A DNA stretch of 62,649 bases from IMG/VR virus record IMGVR_UViG_3300042691_017208, positions 1-62,649 of that record; one strand, given 5' to 3'. The position numbers were made by a program, and so were the translations under genes. Of the stretch, positions 5,374-13,253 are shown one piece after another. Origin of the DNA: a virus. Each line of letters opens with the position of its first letter. Within the stretch, counting starts at the first letter, position 1. A model generated the notes under the pieces. That model did no database searches. It was given only the letters and a program-made list of their open reading frames with translations, and was not told the DNA's origin.

Positions 5374-7308
5374 ATGTCAAGAATTATTGAAAACCCATAC
5401 GAAAACTTTATTGCATTGTCGAGATATGCAAGATGGATCCCAGATGACAATCGCAGAGAAACATGGGGTGAGACAGTTGATAGATACTTTAGTTTTATGT
5501 TAAATCATCTGAAAAATAATTTTGACTATGTTCCAGATAAAAAGCTTGTAGATGAACTTAAAGAGTTTGTTTATGATAGAAATGTAATGCCTTCAATGAG
5601 AGCAGTAATGACTGCAGGTCCTGCTCTTGATAGAGATCATGTTGCAGGGTATAACTGCTCATTTGTTCCAGTTGATTCACCTCGATCATTTGATGAGACT
5701 ATGTATATCTTAATGTGTGGAACTGGTGTTGGATTCTCTGTTGAATACAAGTATGTCAATAAGCTTCCTGCCGTTCCAGAAAGTTTTGAAAAGTCTAATA
5801 CAATTATTTCTGTTGAGGATTCAAAGACTGGATGGGCAAAGGCGTATCGTGAACTTCTTGCAATGCTTTGGGCTGGACAAATTCCTTCTGTTGATGTATC
5901 TAAGCTTCGCCCAGCGGGTGCACGTTTAAAGACAATGGGAGGAAGGTCATCTGGACCACAGCCTTTGATTAACCTATTTGATTTTACTATTGCAAAATTT
6001 AAGTCAGCAGCAGGTCGCCAATTGAAACCTATTGAAGCTCACGATATAATGTGTAAGATTGGTGAAGTTGTAGTTGTTGGTGGAGTACGTCGTTCCGCAA
6101 TGATTTCGTTATCTAATATTAACGATATTGAAATGGCAGCCGCAAAATCTGGAAACTGGTGGGAAAACAACACTCAACGTGCACTATCAAATAATTCAGT
6201 AGCATATTCTCGCAAACCAGAAATGGAGCAGTTTATAGCAGAGTGGAAAAATTTATATGATTCAAAATCAGGTGAGCGTGGCATATACAATGTTGCCGCT
6301 GCTCAAAAGCAAGCAGCAAGATGGGGTAGAAGAGACCCAGAAATTCATTACGGAACTAACCCATGCTCAGAAATTATCCTTCGCCCTTATCAGTTCTGTA
6401 ATTTATCCGAAGTTGTAATTCGTGAGAATGATTCTTTAAAGGATATTGAAAATAAGGTAAAGTTAGCAACAATTCTTGGAACATGGCAGTCAACCCTTAC
6501 AGACTTCAAATATCTTCGTAAGATTTGGAAAGACAATACTGAAGAAGAAAGACTACTTGGCGTTTCATTGACAGGTCAATTTGGACACAAGTTTATGTCT
6601 GGAAAAGAAAACTTAGAAAAGCTTGGAAAGTTCTTAGAGGACATTAGGGATGTTGCAAGATTTATTAATAAAGCAGAGTCAGATAGAATTGGAATCAATG
6701 AGTCTGCAGCTATAACCTGTGTTAAGCCTTCAGGGACCGTCTCACAGCTTGTAGGAGTGTCTTCTGGAATGCATGCATGGCATTCAGAGTATTATATTCG
6801 TACAGTTCGTGGAGATAAGAAAGATCCCCTATCAACATTTTTAAAGGAAGTCGGAATTCCCGTAGAAGATGACTTTATGAAGCCAAATGATACATATGTA
6901 TTCTCATTTCCTGTAAAGGCACCAGAAGGTGCAATTGTAAGAAATGATTTAACTGCAATCGATCATTTGAATACATGGTTAGTTTATCAACGTTCATGGT
7001 GTGAACATAAGCCATCTATTACTGTATCTGTTAAAGAAGATGAATGGATGGAAGTAGGGGCTTGGGTATATAAGCATTTTGACGAAGTCTCTGGAATCTC
7101 ATTCCTTCCGCACTCAGATCATAGTTATAAGCAAGCACCATATCAAGAGGTAACAAAAGAAGAATATGAAACTCTTCTTTCTCAAATGCCAAAAAATATT
7201 CGTTGGGCAGATTTATCATTTTATGAAACCGAAGACGGTACAAGCGGAACACAGACTTTAGCTTGTACATCAGATGGAAATTGTGAAATTGTAGATATTT
7301 CAGCTTAG
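5374..7308 (+). CDS. adenosylcobalamin-dependent ribonucleoside-triphosphate reductase (class II)
   Basis: A 644-residue monomeric class II reductase that converts ribonucleoside triphosphates to deoxy forms for phage DNA synthesis. Residues align with the Lactobacillus leichmannii enzyme. C95 in AGYNCSF is the first redox Cys. NPCSEI carries the thiyl-forming C331 and E333. C342 in FCNLSE is the second redox Cys, with the same 11-residue spacing as C408/C419. The C-terminal shuttle pair is C631 and C637 in ACTSDGNCE. The enzyme needs B12, supplied or scavenged by the host. The ATG has GGAGAAAAGG upstream; a longer TTG-initiated frame from 5314 would begin inside the promoter. Length is somewhat below the 739 residues of the type enzyme. 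Confidence 0.93.
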   Translation: MSRIIENPYENFIALSRYARWIPDDNRRETWGETVDRYFSFMLNHLKNNFDYVPDKKLVDELKEFVYDRNVMPSMRAVMTAGPALDRDHVAGYNCSFVPVDSPRSFDETMYILMCGTGVGFSVEYKYVNKLPAVPESFEKSNTIISVEDSKTGWAKAYRELLAMLWAGQIPSVDVSKLRPAGARLKTMGGRSSGPQPLINLFDFTIAKFKSAAGRQLKPIEAHDIMCKIGEVVVVGGVRRSAMISLSNINDIEMAAAKSGNWWENNTQRALSNNSVAYSRKPEMEQFIAEWKNLYDSKSGERGIYNVAAAQKQAARWGRRDPEIHYGTNPCSEIILRPYQFCNLSEVVIRENDSLKDIENKVKLATILGTWQSTLTDFKYLRKIWKDNTEEERLLGVSLTGQFGHKFMSGKENLEKLGKFLEDIRDVARFINKAESDRIGINESAAITCVKPSGTVSQLVGVSSGMHAWHSEYYIRTVRGDKKDPLSTFLKEVGIPVEDDFMKPNDTYVFSFPVKAPEGAIVRNDLTAIDHLNTWLVYQRSWCEHKPSITVSVKEDEWMEVGAWVYKHFDEVSGISFLPHSDHSYKQAPYQEVTKEEYETLLSQMPKNIRWADLSFYETEDGTSGTQTLACTSDGNCEIVDISA

Positions 7309-7379
7309 TGCTACAATAATAGTATTGGGATAAAACCCAAAATTCCTGGGCACCCCGCCCAGAAGCAGGGAGGTCTTTA
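7309..7379 (+). promoter_or_regulatory. promoter and structured leader of the holin-like gene
   Basis: TGC-TACAAT (7309-7317) just after the reductase stop is an extended -10. The leader then forms two hairpins, TTGGG/CCCAA with an ATAAAA loop and CTGGGC/GCCCAG with a 5-base loop, before the ribosome site GGGAGG. The two hairpins could also slow or partly terminate read-through from the reductase gene. Confidence 0.5.
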
Positions 7380-7607
7380 ATGAAAGAAGATCTTAATAAT
7401 GATGGAAAGGTAACAATGCAAGAAAAAATTCTCGCAGCGCTAGCAAGCTATGGTCGTCACTTTTTAGGTGCGGCTATTGCACTATACATGACTGGCAATA
7501 CAGACCCAGGAGATTTAATTAAGGGTGGTATCGCAGCATGCTTGCCAGTTATTTTAAAGGCGTTAAATCCAAACGAACCAAGTTTCGGGTTTACAAAGAA
7601 GGCTTAA
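7380..7607 (+). CDS. holin-like small membrane protein with EF-hand-like start
   Basis: A 75-residue protein beginning with DLNNDGKVTMQE, which matches the Ca-binding loop of EF-hand/dockerin motifs. Two hydrophobic segments follow (about residues 26-40 and 50-60, GAAIALYM and GGIAACLPVILKAL), and the end is basic. Size and topology fit a phage holin or tail-lysis membrane protein. It sits in its own unit between a promoter and a strong terminator. The muralytic enzyme is nearby on the other strand. The function is inferred from topology, not from motif identity. Confidence 0.5.
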   Translation: MKEDLNNDGKVTMQEKILAALASYGRHFLGAAIALYMTGNTDPGDLIKGGIAACLPVILKALNPNEPSFGFTKKA

Positions 7608-7627
7608 TTTAATAGTCGATTAGGATG

Positions 7628-7658
7628 ACTCCTGTGCTAAAATTGGCATAGGAGTTTT
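7628..7658 (+). terminator. intrinsic terminator after the holin-like gene
   Basis: ACTCCTGTGC (7628-7637) pairs with GCATAGGAGT (7646-7655) in a 10-bp stem with one G-U pair, followed by TTTT. The loop contains TGC-TAAAAT, which would also read as an extended -10 for the next gene, so terminator and promoter may overlap. Confidence 0.75.
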
Positions 7659-7680
7659 CCTATTTTAGGAGATTTTGCAA

Positions 7681-8031
7681 ATGGCAGTACAAAAGAATTT
7701 CGAAGTAGATCAAAATGCTACTTTCACCTTTGAGGTTCAATACACCGAAGAGGATGAAACTACGCCTATTGATTTAACTGGCGCAACCGCTAAAATGCAG
7801 GTGCGTGATACTAAGGGCGGAAGTAAGTTAGCTTTTACATTAACTTCTCCTTCTGGAGGAATTACTATTGACGGCCCAAATGGAAAATTAACTATTAAGA
7901 TCACTCCTACTCAAACTAATAAAATGTTTTACCCTAAGTCTTCTTATGACATTATGGTAGTTGATTCTAATAGCAATAAAATAAAATTGCTAGAAGGATT
8001 TATGACATTGAGTAGGAGCGTGACTATTTAA
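7681..8031 (+). CDS. baseplate/tail protein, BppU N-terminal-like
   Basis: A 116-residue beta-rich protein with the pattern 'F.VDQNATFTFEVQYTEEDETTPIDLTGATAKMQVRD', resembling the immunoglobulin-like N-terminal domain of phage baseplate upper proteins. It is probably a small structural adaptor of the fibre assembly. The ATG at 7681 has AGGAGA eight bases upstream; a TTG two codons earlier is less likely. It overlaps the next gene at ATGG and leads the fibre operon. Confidence 0.65.
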   Translation: MAVQKNFEVDQNATFTFEVQYTEEDETTPIDLTGATAKMQVRDTKGGSKLAFTLTSPSGGITIDGPNGKLTIKITPTQTNKMFYPKSSYDIMVVDSNSNKIKLLEGFMTLSRSVTI

Positions 8032-8480
8032 TGGCAGATGTAGTAAAAGTCGTTGAAACTAAAAACAAAGTAATTGTATCTACTCCAGGATCTCAAGGTC
8101 CTAGAGGAAGAACTATTCTCAATGGTTCTGGTTCACCTTCAGCCAATTTAGGCTTAGAAGGAGATTTTTATTACGACAAAGATTCTGCAACATTCTATGG
8201 TCCAAAGCTATCCGACATCACATGGGCAGGAGCCACAGTAGTAGAATTTGCGACAACCGAAAACGTTTCTTATTCTACATCCTGGGAGCTTTCTCAAGTT
8301 GTTGGTCCAGTAAATGGTGAATACTCTATACAAATAACACATAACTTAGGATACAGTCCAAGTGTTACGATTAAGTCAAGCTCAGGCGATGTAGTAGAAA
8401 CTGGCATCAATTATGATTCTCTTAATGTATTAACTCTTGTAATGGCACAGCCATTTTCTGGAACAGTATACCTATCATAA
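8031..8480 (+). CDS. tail fibre-associated structural protein with short collagen-like motif
   Basis: A 149-residue protein. After a beta-strand start it has GSQGPRGRT, two Gly-x-y triplets typical of phage fibre hinges. Then comes 'GDFYYDKDSATFYGP', a small fibre module, and a C-terminal beta domain with ITHNLGYSPSVTIKSSSGDVV, seen in many tail proteins. The start overlaps the preceding stop (TAATG). It probably forms part of a trimeric fibre. Confidence 0.6.
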   Translation: MADVVKVVETKNKVIVSTPGSQGPRGRTILNGSGSPSANLGLEGDFYYDKDSATFYGPKLSDITWAGATVVEFATTENVSYSTSWELSQVVGPVNGEYSIQITHNLGYSPSVTIKSSSGDVVETGINYDSLNVLTLVMAQPFSGTVYLS

Positions 8481-8491
8481 GGAGATAAAAA

Positions 8492-9772
8492 ATGGCAAGA
8501 AAATTTTTGGTAAGCGTCGACCTAAATAAAAATGAACTTCTCAATGCCAGAATTCAAAATTTAGGTAGTGCACCGTCCAGTCCAGTAACTGGTCAAATTT
8601 ACTACAATACTGGAGATAATACATTATACTTCTGGAATGGAACAGAGTGGATTCCAACATCTGGTTCACAAGAAGTAATTCAAGACTTAATAGGCTCTTC
8701 GATAGATGGCGGAGTAGGATTAACAAAAACCTATAATGATTCTACTGGAGTAACAACTTTAGATTTAGACGATACAACAGTAACTGCAGGATCTTATGGT
8801 TCTAGCACAGAAATTCCTACCTTTACAGTTGACGCACAGGGTAGACTAACTGCTGCTGGATCCACCACTATATCTACGGATTTAGATATAGCTTCAGATT
8901 CTGGAACAGATACAATTTCTCTTCTTTCGGAAACATTGACAGTTTCTGGCGGAGAGGGAATAGATACTTCGATTTCTGCAGGAACAATTACAATTTCTGG
9001 AGAAGATGCATCTGATACTAATAAGGGTATTGCAAGTTTTAATTCTACAGATTTTTCTGTAACAAATGGTCATGTAAGTTTAGCTAAAGATCCAGTAATA
9101 ACACTTTCTGGAGACGTTGCTGGTTCTGCTACTATGACAAATCTTGGCGACGTAACAATTACAACAACTGTTCAGCCAAACTCTGTAGCTTTAGGAACAG
9201 ACACCACAGGAAATTATGTTGCGACAATTGCTGGAACTGTAAATGAAATTACAGTAACAGGTTCTGGTTCAGAAACAGCTGCCGTAACTATCGGATTACC
9301 AGATGACGTAACAGTTTCTGGAAACTTAACAGTTAATGGAAATCTAGAAGTACAAGGCTCAATTAACTCTATTAGCACAACTGAAGTCAATATTATTGAC
9401 AACAAGGTTGTATTAAATTCTAATGTAACTGGAGCTCCATCTGCAGATGCAGGAATAAAGGTTGAGCGAGGAACTTCTTCTGATGTAGAAATTTTATGGA
9501 ATGAGACTTCAGATCAATGGCAATTAACAAATGATGGGTCAAGTTATCATGAAATTACTAGAAAGTTTAAACAAACTCTTTCTACTTCGGCAACATCTTA
9601 TGCACTAACTCACAATTTGAATACACAAGATGTTGTAGTTCAAATTTATGAAGTTGCATCTCCATACCAGCAAGTTTTTACAGATGTAGAGCATACAAAT
9701 GCAAACACTGTAACTATTAAATTTGCTACCGCACCAACTGCTGGAGAATATAGAGTAGTAGTTATAGGATAA
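8492..9772 (+). CDS. tail fibre protein
   Basis: A 426-residue fibre protein. The start 'NLGSAPSSPVTGQIYYNTGDNTLYFWNGTEWIP' is an attachment-type module also found in the 9783 gene. The middle is Thr/Ser/Gly-rich repetitive beta structure. Residues about 275-360 hold an 'NLTVNGNLEVQGSIN...' module followed by DNKVVLN, shared with the 13254 protein. The end is a beta domain with 'YALTHNLNTQDVVVQIYE', likely the receptor-facing tip. The ribosome site is AAGGAG. No enzyme domain is visible. Confidence 0.75.
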   Translation: MARKFLVSVDLNKNELLNARIQNLGSAPSSPVTGQIYYNTGDNTLYFWNGTEWIPTSGSQEVIQDLIGSSIDGGVGLTKTYNDSTGVTTLDLDDTTVTAGSYGSSTEIPTFTVDAQGRLTAAGSTTISTDLDIASDSGTDTISLLSETLTVSGGEGIDTSISAGTITISGEDASDTNKGIASFNSTDFSVTNGHVSLAKDPVITLSGDVAGSATMTNLGDVTITTTVQPNSVALGTDTTGNYVATIAGTVNEITVTGSGSETAAVTIGLPDDVTVSGNLTVNGNLEVQGSINSISTTEVNIIDNKVVLNSNVTGAPSADAGIKVERGTSSDVEILWNETSDQWQLTNDGSSYHEITRKFKQTLSTSATSYALTHNLNTQDVVVQIYEVASPYQQVFTDVEHTNANTVTIKFATAPTAGEYRVVVIG

Positions 9773-9782
9773 GGAATTAATA

Positions 9783-10157
9783 ATGGCAAAATTTAAATCA
9801 TTATTAAACTTAGTAACTTTATCGGCAGACCCAGTTTCTGGGTCTGCTGGAGATGTTTACTTTAATGTAACATCAAAGAATCTAAAAATACATAATGGTT
9901 TAGAGTGGACCGATTTAACACCTGGATCTACAGATCCAACTCCATTTTATATGCATACTCACACTTATGATGGAGATGTACACACGATTAACTTACAAGA
10001 AACAATTAACTTTACAACAGATATAAACGATGATGCATCAGTTAATGAAACAATTCCTGCTATAATAGGACTTGATGGCGGTGCACCAAATTCAACATAC
10101 GACAATGTTTCCGAAACAAATGTTACATTGTTAGACGGAGGCGAAGTTGGCAACTAA
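9783..10157 (+). CDS. small tail fibre protein
   Basis: A 124-residue protein that repeats the 'ADPVSGSAGDVYFNVTSKNLKIHNGLEW' attachment module of its upstream neighbour, then a Thr/Asp-rich beta segment. It may be a short fibre or adaptor. Its last codons overlap the TTG start of the next gene. Confidence 0.65.
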   Translation: MAKFKSLLNLVTLSADPVSGSAGDVYFNVTSKNLKIHNGLEWTDLTPGSTDPTPFYMHTHTYDGDVHTINLQETINFTTDINDDASVNETIPAIIGLDGGAPNSTYDNVSETNVTLLDGGEVGN

Positions 10158-11217
10158 TTTCCCAACAAATTTAGACGATTTGTCAAATCCACAAGGTACA
10201 GATTCCTTACAAGGTCACGCTCAATTACACACGAATGTAAATGATGCGATTGAAGCGTTACAAGAAAAAGTAGGTGTTAATAACTCTACTGATGTTACAT
10301 CTTTAGATTACCGTGTAACTTCTCTTGAAAATGTTCCACAGAGCACTGAAGCTAAACTAATTTATGAAACTGTTAGCAACAATACTGGCTCAGCAATTGC
10401 AAAAGGCAAGGCAGTATATGTAAGTGGCGCAGTTGGATCATCAGGAAAGCTTAGAGTATCTTTAGCATCTAATGTATCAGAGAGTACGTCTACAAAAACT
10501 TTTGGAATAACACGACAATCAATTGCAGATGGCGCAGAGGGTGAAGTTATATCTGAAGGTTTACTTCAAGGTATAAATACAACTGGCGCAAACGATGGAG
10601 ATCCAGTTTGGCTGGGAACAAATGGTAATTTATTATTTGGATTAGCAAACAAACCATCTGCTCCAGCACATTTAGTATTTTTAGGTATAGTAATAAGAGG
10701 AAATCAGGCAAACACAGGCTCCATGTTTGTAAAAGTACAAAATGGATTTGAGCTTGAAGAACTTCATAATGTTTATATAACAAACCCACAAGATGGGCAG
10801 ATTCTCCAATATAACTCATCTACTGGTCTTTGGGAAAATGTAAATTTAGATTTAGAATATGCAAAAGATGAAGATGTTGCCTTAATAAATACAACATTAG
10901 GATTGGCTGGAAACAATGACCTAACTATTACTGGTATAGAAAATAAGACCACAATAGATAGCTTTAATTCCAGTACATATAGAACAATTAAATATAGTTT
11001 GCAGATATCAAAGGGTAGCGAATATATATCTTCGGATTACCTGCTTTTAAATGATGGGACAGATATTAACGTATCTGAGTCTAACATTATATCAAATACA
11101 TCAAGTAGCCTAGCAAATGTTACATTTGAATCAAATGCAGGTATAATTAGCTTATGCGTAACTCCCACAACCTCTGCTGTTACAGCAAGATATGTGCGGA
11201 CTGCGCTTAAAGCTTAA
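10147..11217 (+). CDS. tail fibre protein
   Basis: A 356-residue protein starting at TTG with GGAGG five bases upstream. The N-terminus (GTDSLQGHAQLHTNVNDAIEALQEKVG) is a fibre coiled segment. The middle contains a 'GKAVYVSGAVGSSGKLRVSLASN' beta domain of the kind found in phage structural proteins. The C-terminal third is a beta-rich tip. It overlaps the previous gene by 11 bases. Confidence 0.7.
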   Translation: MATNFPTNLDDLSNPQGTDSLQGHAQLHTNVNDAIEALQEKVGVNNSTDVTSLDYRVTSLENVPQSTEAKLIYETVSNNTGSAIAKGKAVYVSGAVGSSGKLRVSLASNVSESTSTKTFGITRQSIADGAEGEVISEGLLQGINTTGANDGDPVWLGTNGNLLFGLANKPSAPAHLVFLGIVIRGNQANTGSMFVKVQNGFELEELHNVYITNPQDGQILQYNSSTGLWENVNLDLEYAKDEDVALINTTLGLAGNNDLTITGIENKTTIDSFNSSTYRTIKYSLQISKGSEYISSDYLLLNDGTDINVSESNIISNTSSSLANVTFESNAGIISLCVTPTTSAVTARYVRTALKA

Positions 11218-11234
11218 TCAAGGGGGTTGTCAGA

Positions 11235-12824
11235 GTGGCAACAGTAAATAAAAATTTTAGAGTAAAAAATGGTCTGGTAGTTGAAGGAAATACCGCTACC
11301 GTAAATGGCTATGACATATTAACAAAGGCATCTGCAGATCAGTCTTATATTATTGATCTTATTGGCGGTACCGCAACTTCTGCAAATACCCCAAATACAG
11401 TTGTTAAGCGTGATGGATCTGGCAATTTTTCAGCTGGAACAATTACAGCAACATTTAGTGGTAATTTAACTGGTAACGTAACTGGTACAGTTTCGGACAT
11501 TTCGAATCATGATACTGGAGACTTAGCAGAAGGAACAAACTTATATTTTACAAACCAGAGAGCTTTGGATGCAACATCGGCCGCTTACGACGCAGCAGGT
11601 GCAGCTTCAGCGGCACAATCGGCAGCAGAAGCAACTGCAGCATCATACACAGATAGCGTAGTAAATGGTTTAGATACAGACGATATTGAAGAAGGTTCAT
11701 CTAATCTATACTTTACAAATCAGAGAGCTCTTAACGCTACATCATCTGCTTATGACGCAGCAGGTGCAGCTTCAGCAGCCCAGTCCGCAGCACAATCTTA
11801 TGCTGATAATTTAGTAAATGGTCTAGATACAGATGACATTGAAGAAGGTGCCTCTAACCTTTACTTTACAAATGGTCGTGCTAGAAATGCAATGGGAGCT
11901 GGCACAGGATTATCATATGATTCTTCAACAGGAACATTCTCCGTAACAGCAAATACTTTCGACGCTTGGGGTTCAGCATCTGCAGCAGAAGCAGCAGCAA
12001 ACAGCTATACAGATGATGAAATAAATGCACTTACAACAACTGATATTGAAGAGGGCACAAATCTTTATTATACAGATACACGTGCTCGTGGTGCAGTAAG
12101 CGCTGGCTCAGGATTAAGCTATAATGGTGGAACTGGTGAATTTTCAGTAGACACATCTGTTATTGCCAATAAGTCATATGTTGACACAGCAATAACAAAT
12201 CTTGTCGATGGAGCACCAGGACTTCTAGATACATTAAATGAAATTGCAGCAGCAATTAACGATGATGAAAATTTCTTTACTACAGTAACAAATAGCATCA
12301 ACGGAAAACTTTCGCTAACTGGTGGAACTTTAACTGGAGCACTAACACTTAATGCAGACCCAGTAAATGCGCTTGAGGCAGCTACTAAGCAATATGTAGA
12401 TGCAGCAGAATCCGCAGCACAATCAGCTGCCGAATCAACTGCACAGGCAGCTCTTGATGATGTTCTAGATGGCACAACTGACTTCACAGCACTTGATGTA
12501 AATTCAGTTTCTCGTCAAGTTGCAGCAACAACTGGAAATATAGTTACAGCAGAAGCAACTACCGTTCTAAGCTGGAATAAGACAGACTATAGATCTGCTA
12601 AAATTTTAGTTAAGGCTAAGAATGGATCGCATACTCATGTTTCTGAGGTAATAGCTACGCTAGATACATCAGATAATATTGCTTTAAATGAATATGGAAT
12701 TACAACAACAAATGGATCATTGATAACAATTGATGCAGACATTAACAGCGGAAGCGTACGAATCCGTGTAACTCCAACACATAATAATACTGAAGTTATG
12801 GCACACGCCACTCTTCTTGCTTAA
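11235..12824 (+). CDS. tail fibre protein with Ala-rich repeats
   Basis: A 529-residue fibre protein initiated at GTG after GGGGG. Its first residues, ATVNKNFRVKNGLVV, match those of the 12887 protein and suggest a common docking module. Residues about 95-220 carry repeats of an 'NLYFTNQRALNATSSAYDAAG' unit with Ala/Ser-rich helical stretches. A 'YVDTAITNLVDGAPGLLDTLNEIAAAIND' segment follows, typical of phage fibres. The tip is a beta domain ending in VTPTHNNTEV. The Ala-rich repeats are visible in the DNA between about 11530 and 11900. Confidence 0.75.
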   Translation: MATVNKNFRVKNGLVVEGNTATVNGYDILTKASADQSYIIDLIGGTATSANTPNTVVKRDGSGNFSAGTITATFSGNLTGNVTGTVSDISNHDTGDLAEGTNLYFTNQRALDATSAAYDAAGAASAAQSAAEATAASYTDSVVNGLDTDDIEEGSSNLYFTNQRALNATSSAYDAAGAASAAQSAAQSYADNLVNGLDTDDIEEGASNLYFTNGRARNAMGAGTGLSYDSSTGTFSVTANTFDAWGSASAAEAAANSYTDDEINALTTTDIEEGTNLYYTDTRARGAVSAGSGLSYNGGTGEFSVDTSVIANKSYVDTAITNLVDGAPGLLDTLNEIAAAINDDENFFTTVTNSINGKLSLTGGTLTGALTLNADPVNALEAATKQYVDAAESAAQSAAESTAQAALDDVLDGTTDFTALDVNSVSRQVAATTGNIVTAEATTVLSWNKTDYRSAKILVKAKNGSHTHVSEVIATLDTSDNIALNEYGITTTNGSLITIDADINSGSVRIRVTPTHNNTEVMAHATLLA

Positions 12825-12840
12825 CAATTAAATATTAATT

Positions 12841-12868
12841 GGTGGGGGCCAGTCCCCCACCTAAAATT
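12841..12868 (+). terminator. hairpin, probable terminator after fibre gene
   Basis: GGTGGGGG (12841-12848) pairs with CCCCCACC (12854-12861) over a 5-base loop, followed by TAAAATTT. The T tract is weak, so it may be partial. Confidence 0.5.
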
Positions 12869-12886
12869 TCGGGGGATATTGAACTC

Positions 12887-13207
12887 GTGGCAACATTAAA
12901 TAGAGACTTTAAAGTTAAAAATAATCTAGTAGTCCAGTCTGGACAGGTTACACTAGGCTCAGTACCCCTTAGATATAATTCAGATAATAATAAATTACAA
13001 ATCCAGGTCAATAATCAGTGGATAGATATAGCTGATTCTAATGACATGGGATTTAATGATTTAGATTTAGCCATTGACTACAATGGCTCGCCAATATATT
13101 CTGTTGGTGATACGGGGGTCGTTACTGAGGCTACTAAATTTGCCGATGGCGGTTCCCCAAGTAGCTCATCATTTGCGCTTACGTTTGATTCAGGAGTGGT
13201 TTCCTAG
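12887..13207 (+). CDS. short tail fibre protein
   Basis: A 106-residue protein. It shares its N-terminal ATLNRDFKVKNNLVV module with the 11235 fibre and continues with an attachment-type unit (LRYNSDNNKLQIQVNNQWID) and a short tail. The GTG at 12887, after CGGGGGAT, mirrors the start of the 11235 gene. An upstream ATG at 12839 would run through the terminator stem and encode an unlikely VGASPPP start, so I rejected it. Confidence 0.65.
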   Translation: MATLNRDFKVKNNLVVQSGQVTLGSVPLRYNSDNNKLQIQVNNQWIDIADSNDMGFNDLDLAIDYNGSPIYSVGDTGVVTEATKFADGGSPSSSSFALTFDSGVVS

Positions 13208-13220
13208 TAAAATAAGCAAG

Positions 13221-13229
13221 TGGTATAAT
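13221..13229 (+). promoter_or_regulatory. extended -10 promoter of the large fibre gene
   Basis: TGG-TATAAT is followed 24 bases later by the ATG at 13254, with an AGGGG ribosome site between. This allows the largest fibre gene its own transcription. Confidence 0.55.
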
Positions 13230-13253
13230 TCTAATATAGGGGTATAAAACAAA

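Noticed and set aside
12839-12886. Longer start for the 12887 fibre gene
   Set aside because: It would translate the terminator stem; the GTG at 12887 matches the start of the paralogous 11235 gene.
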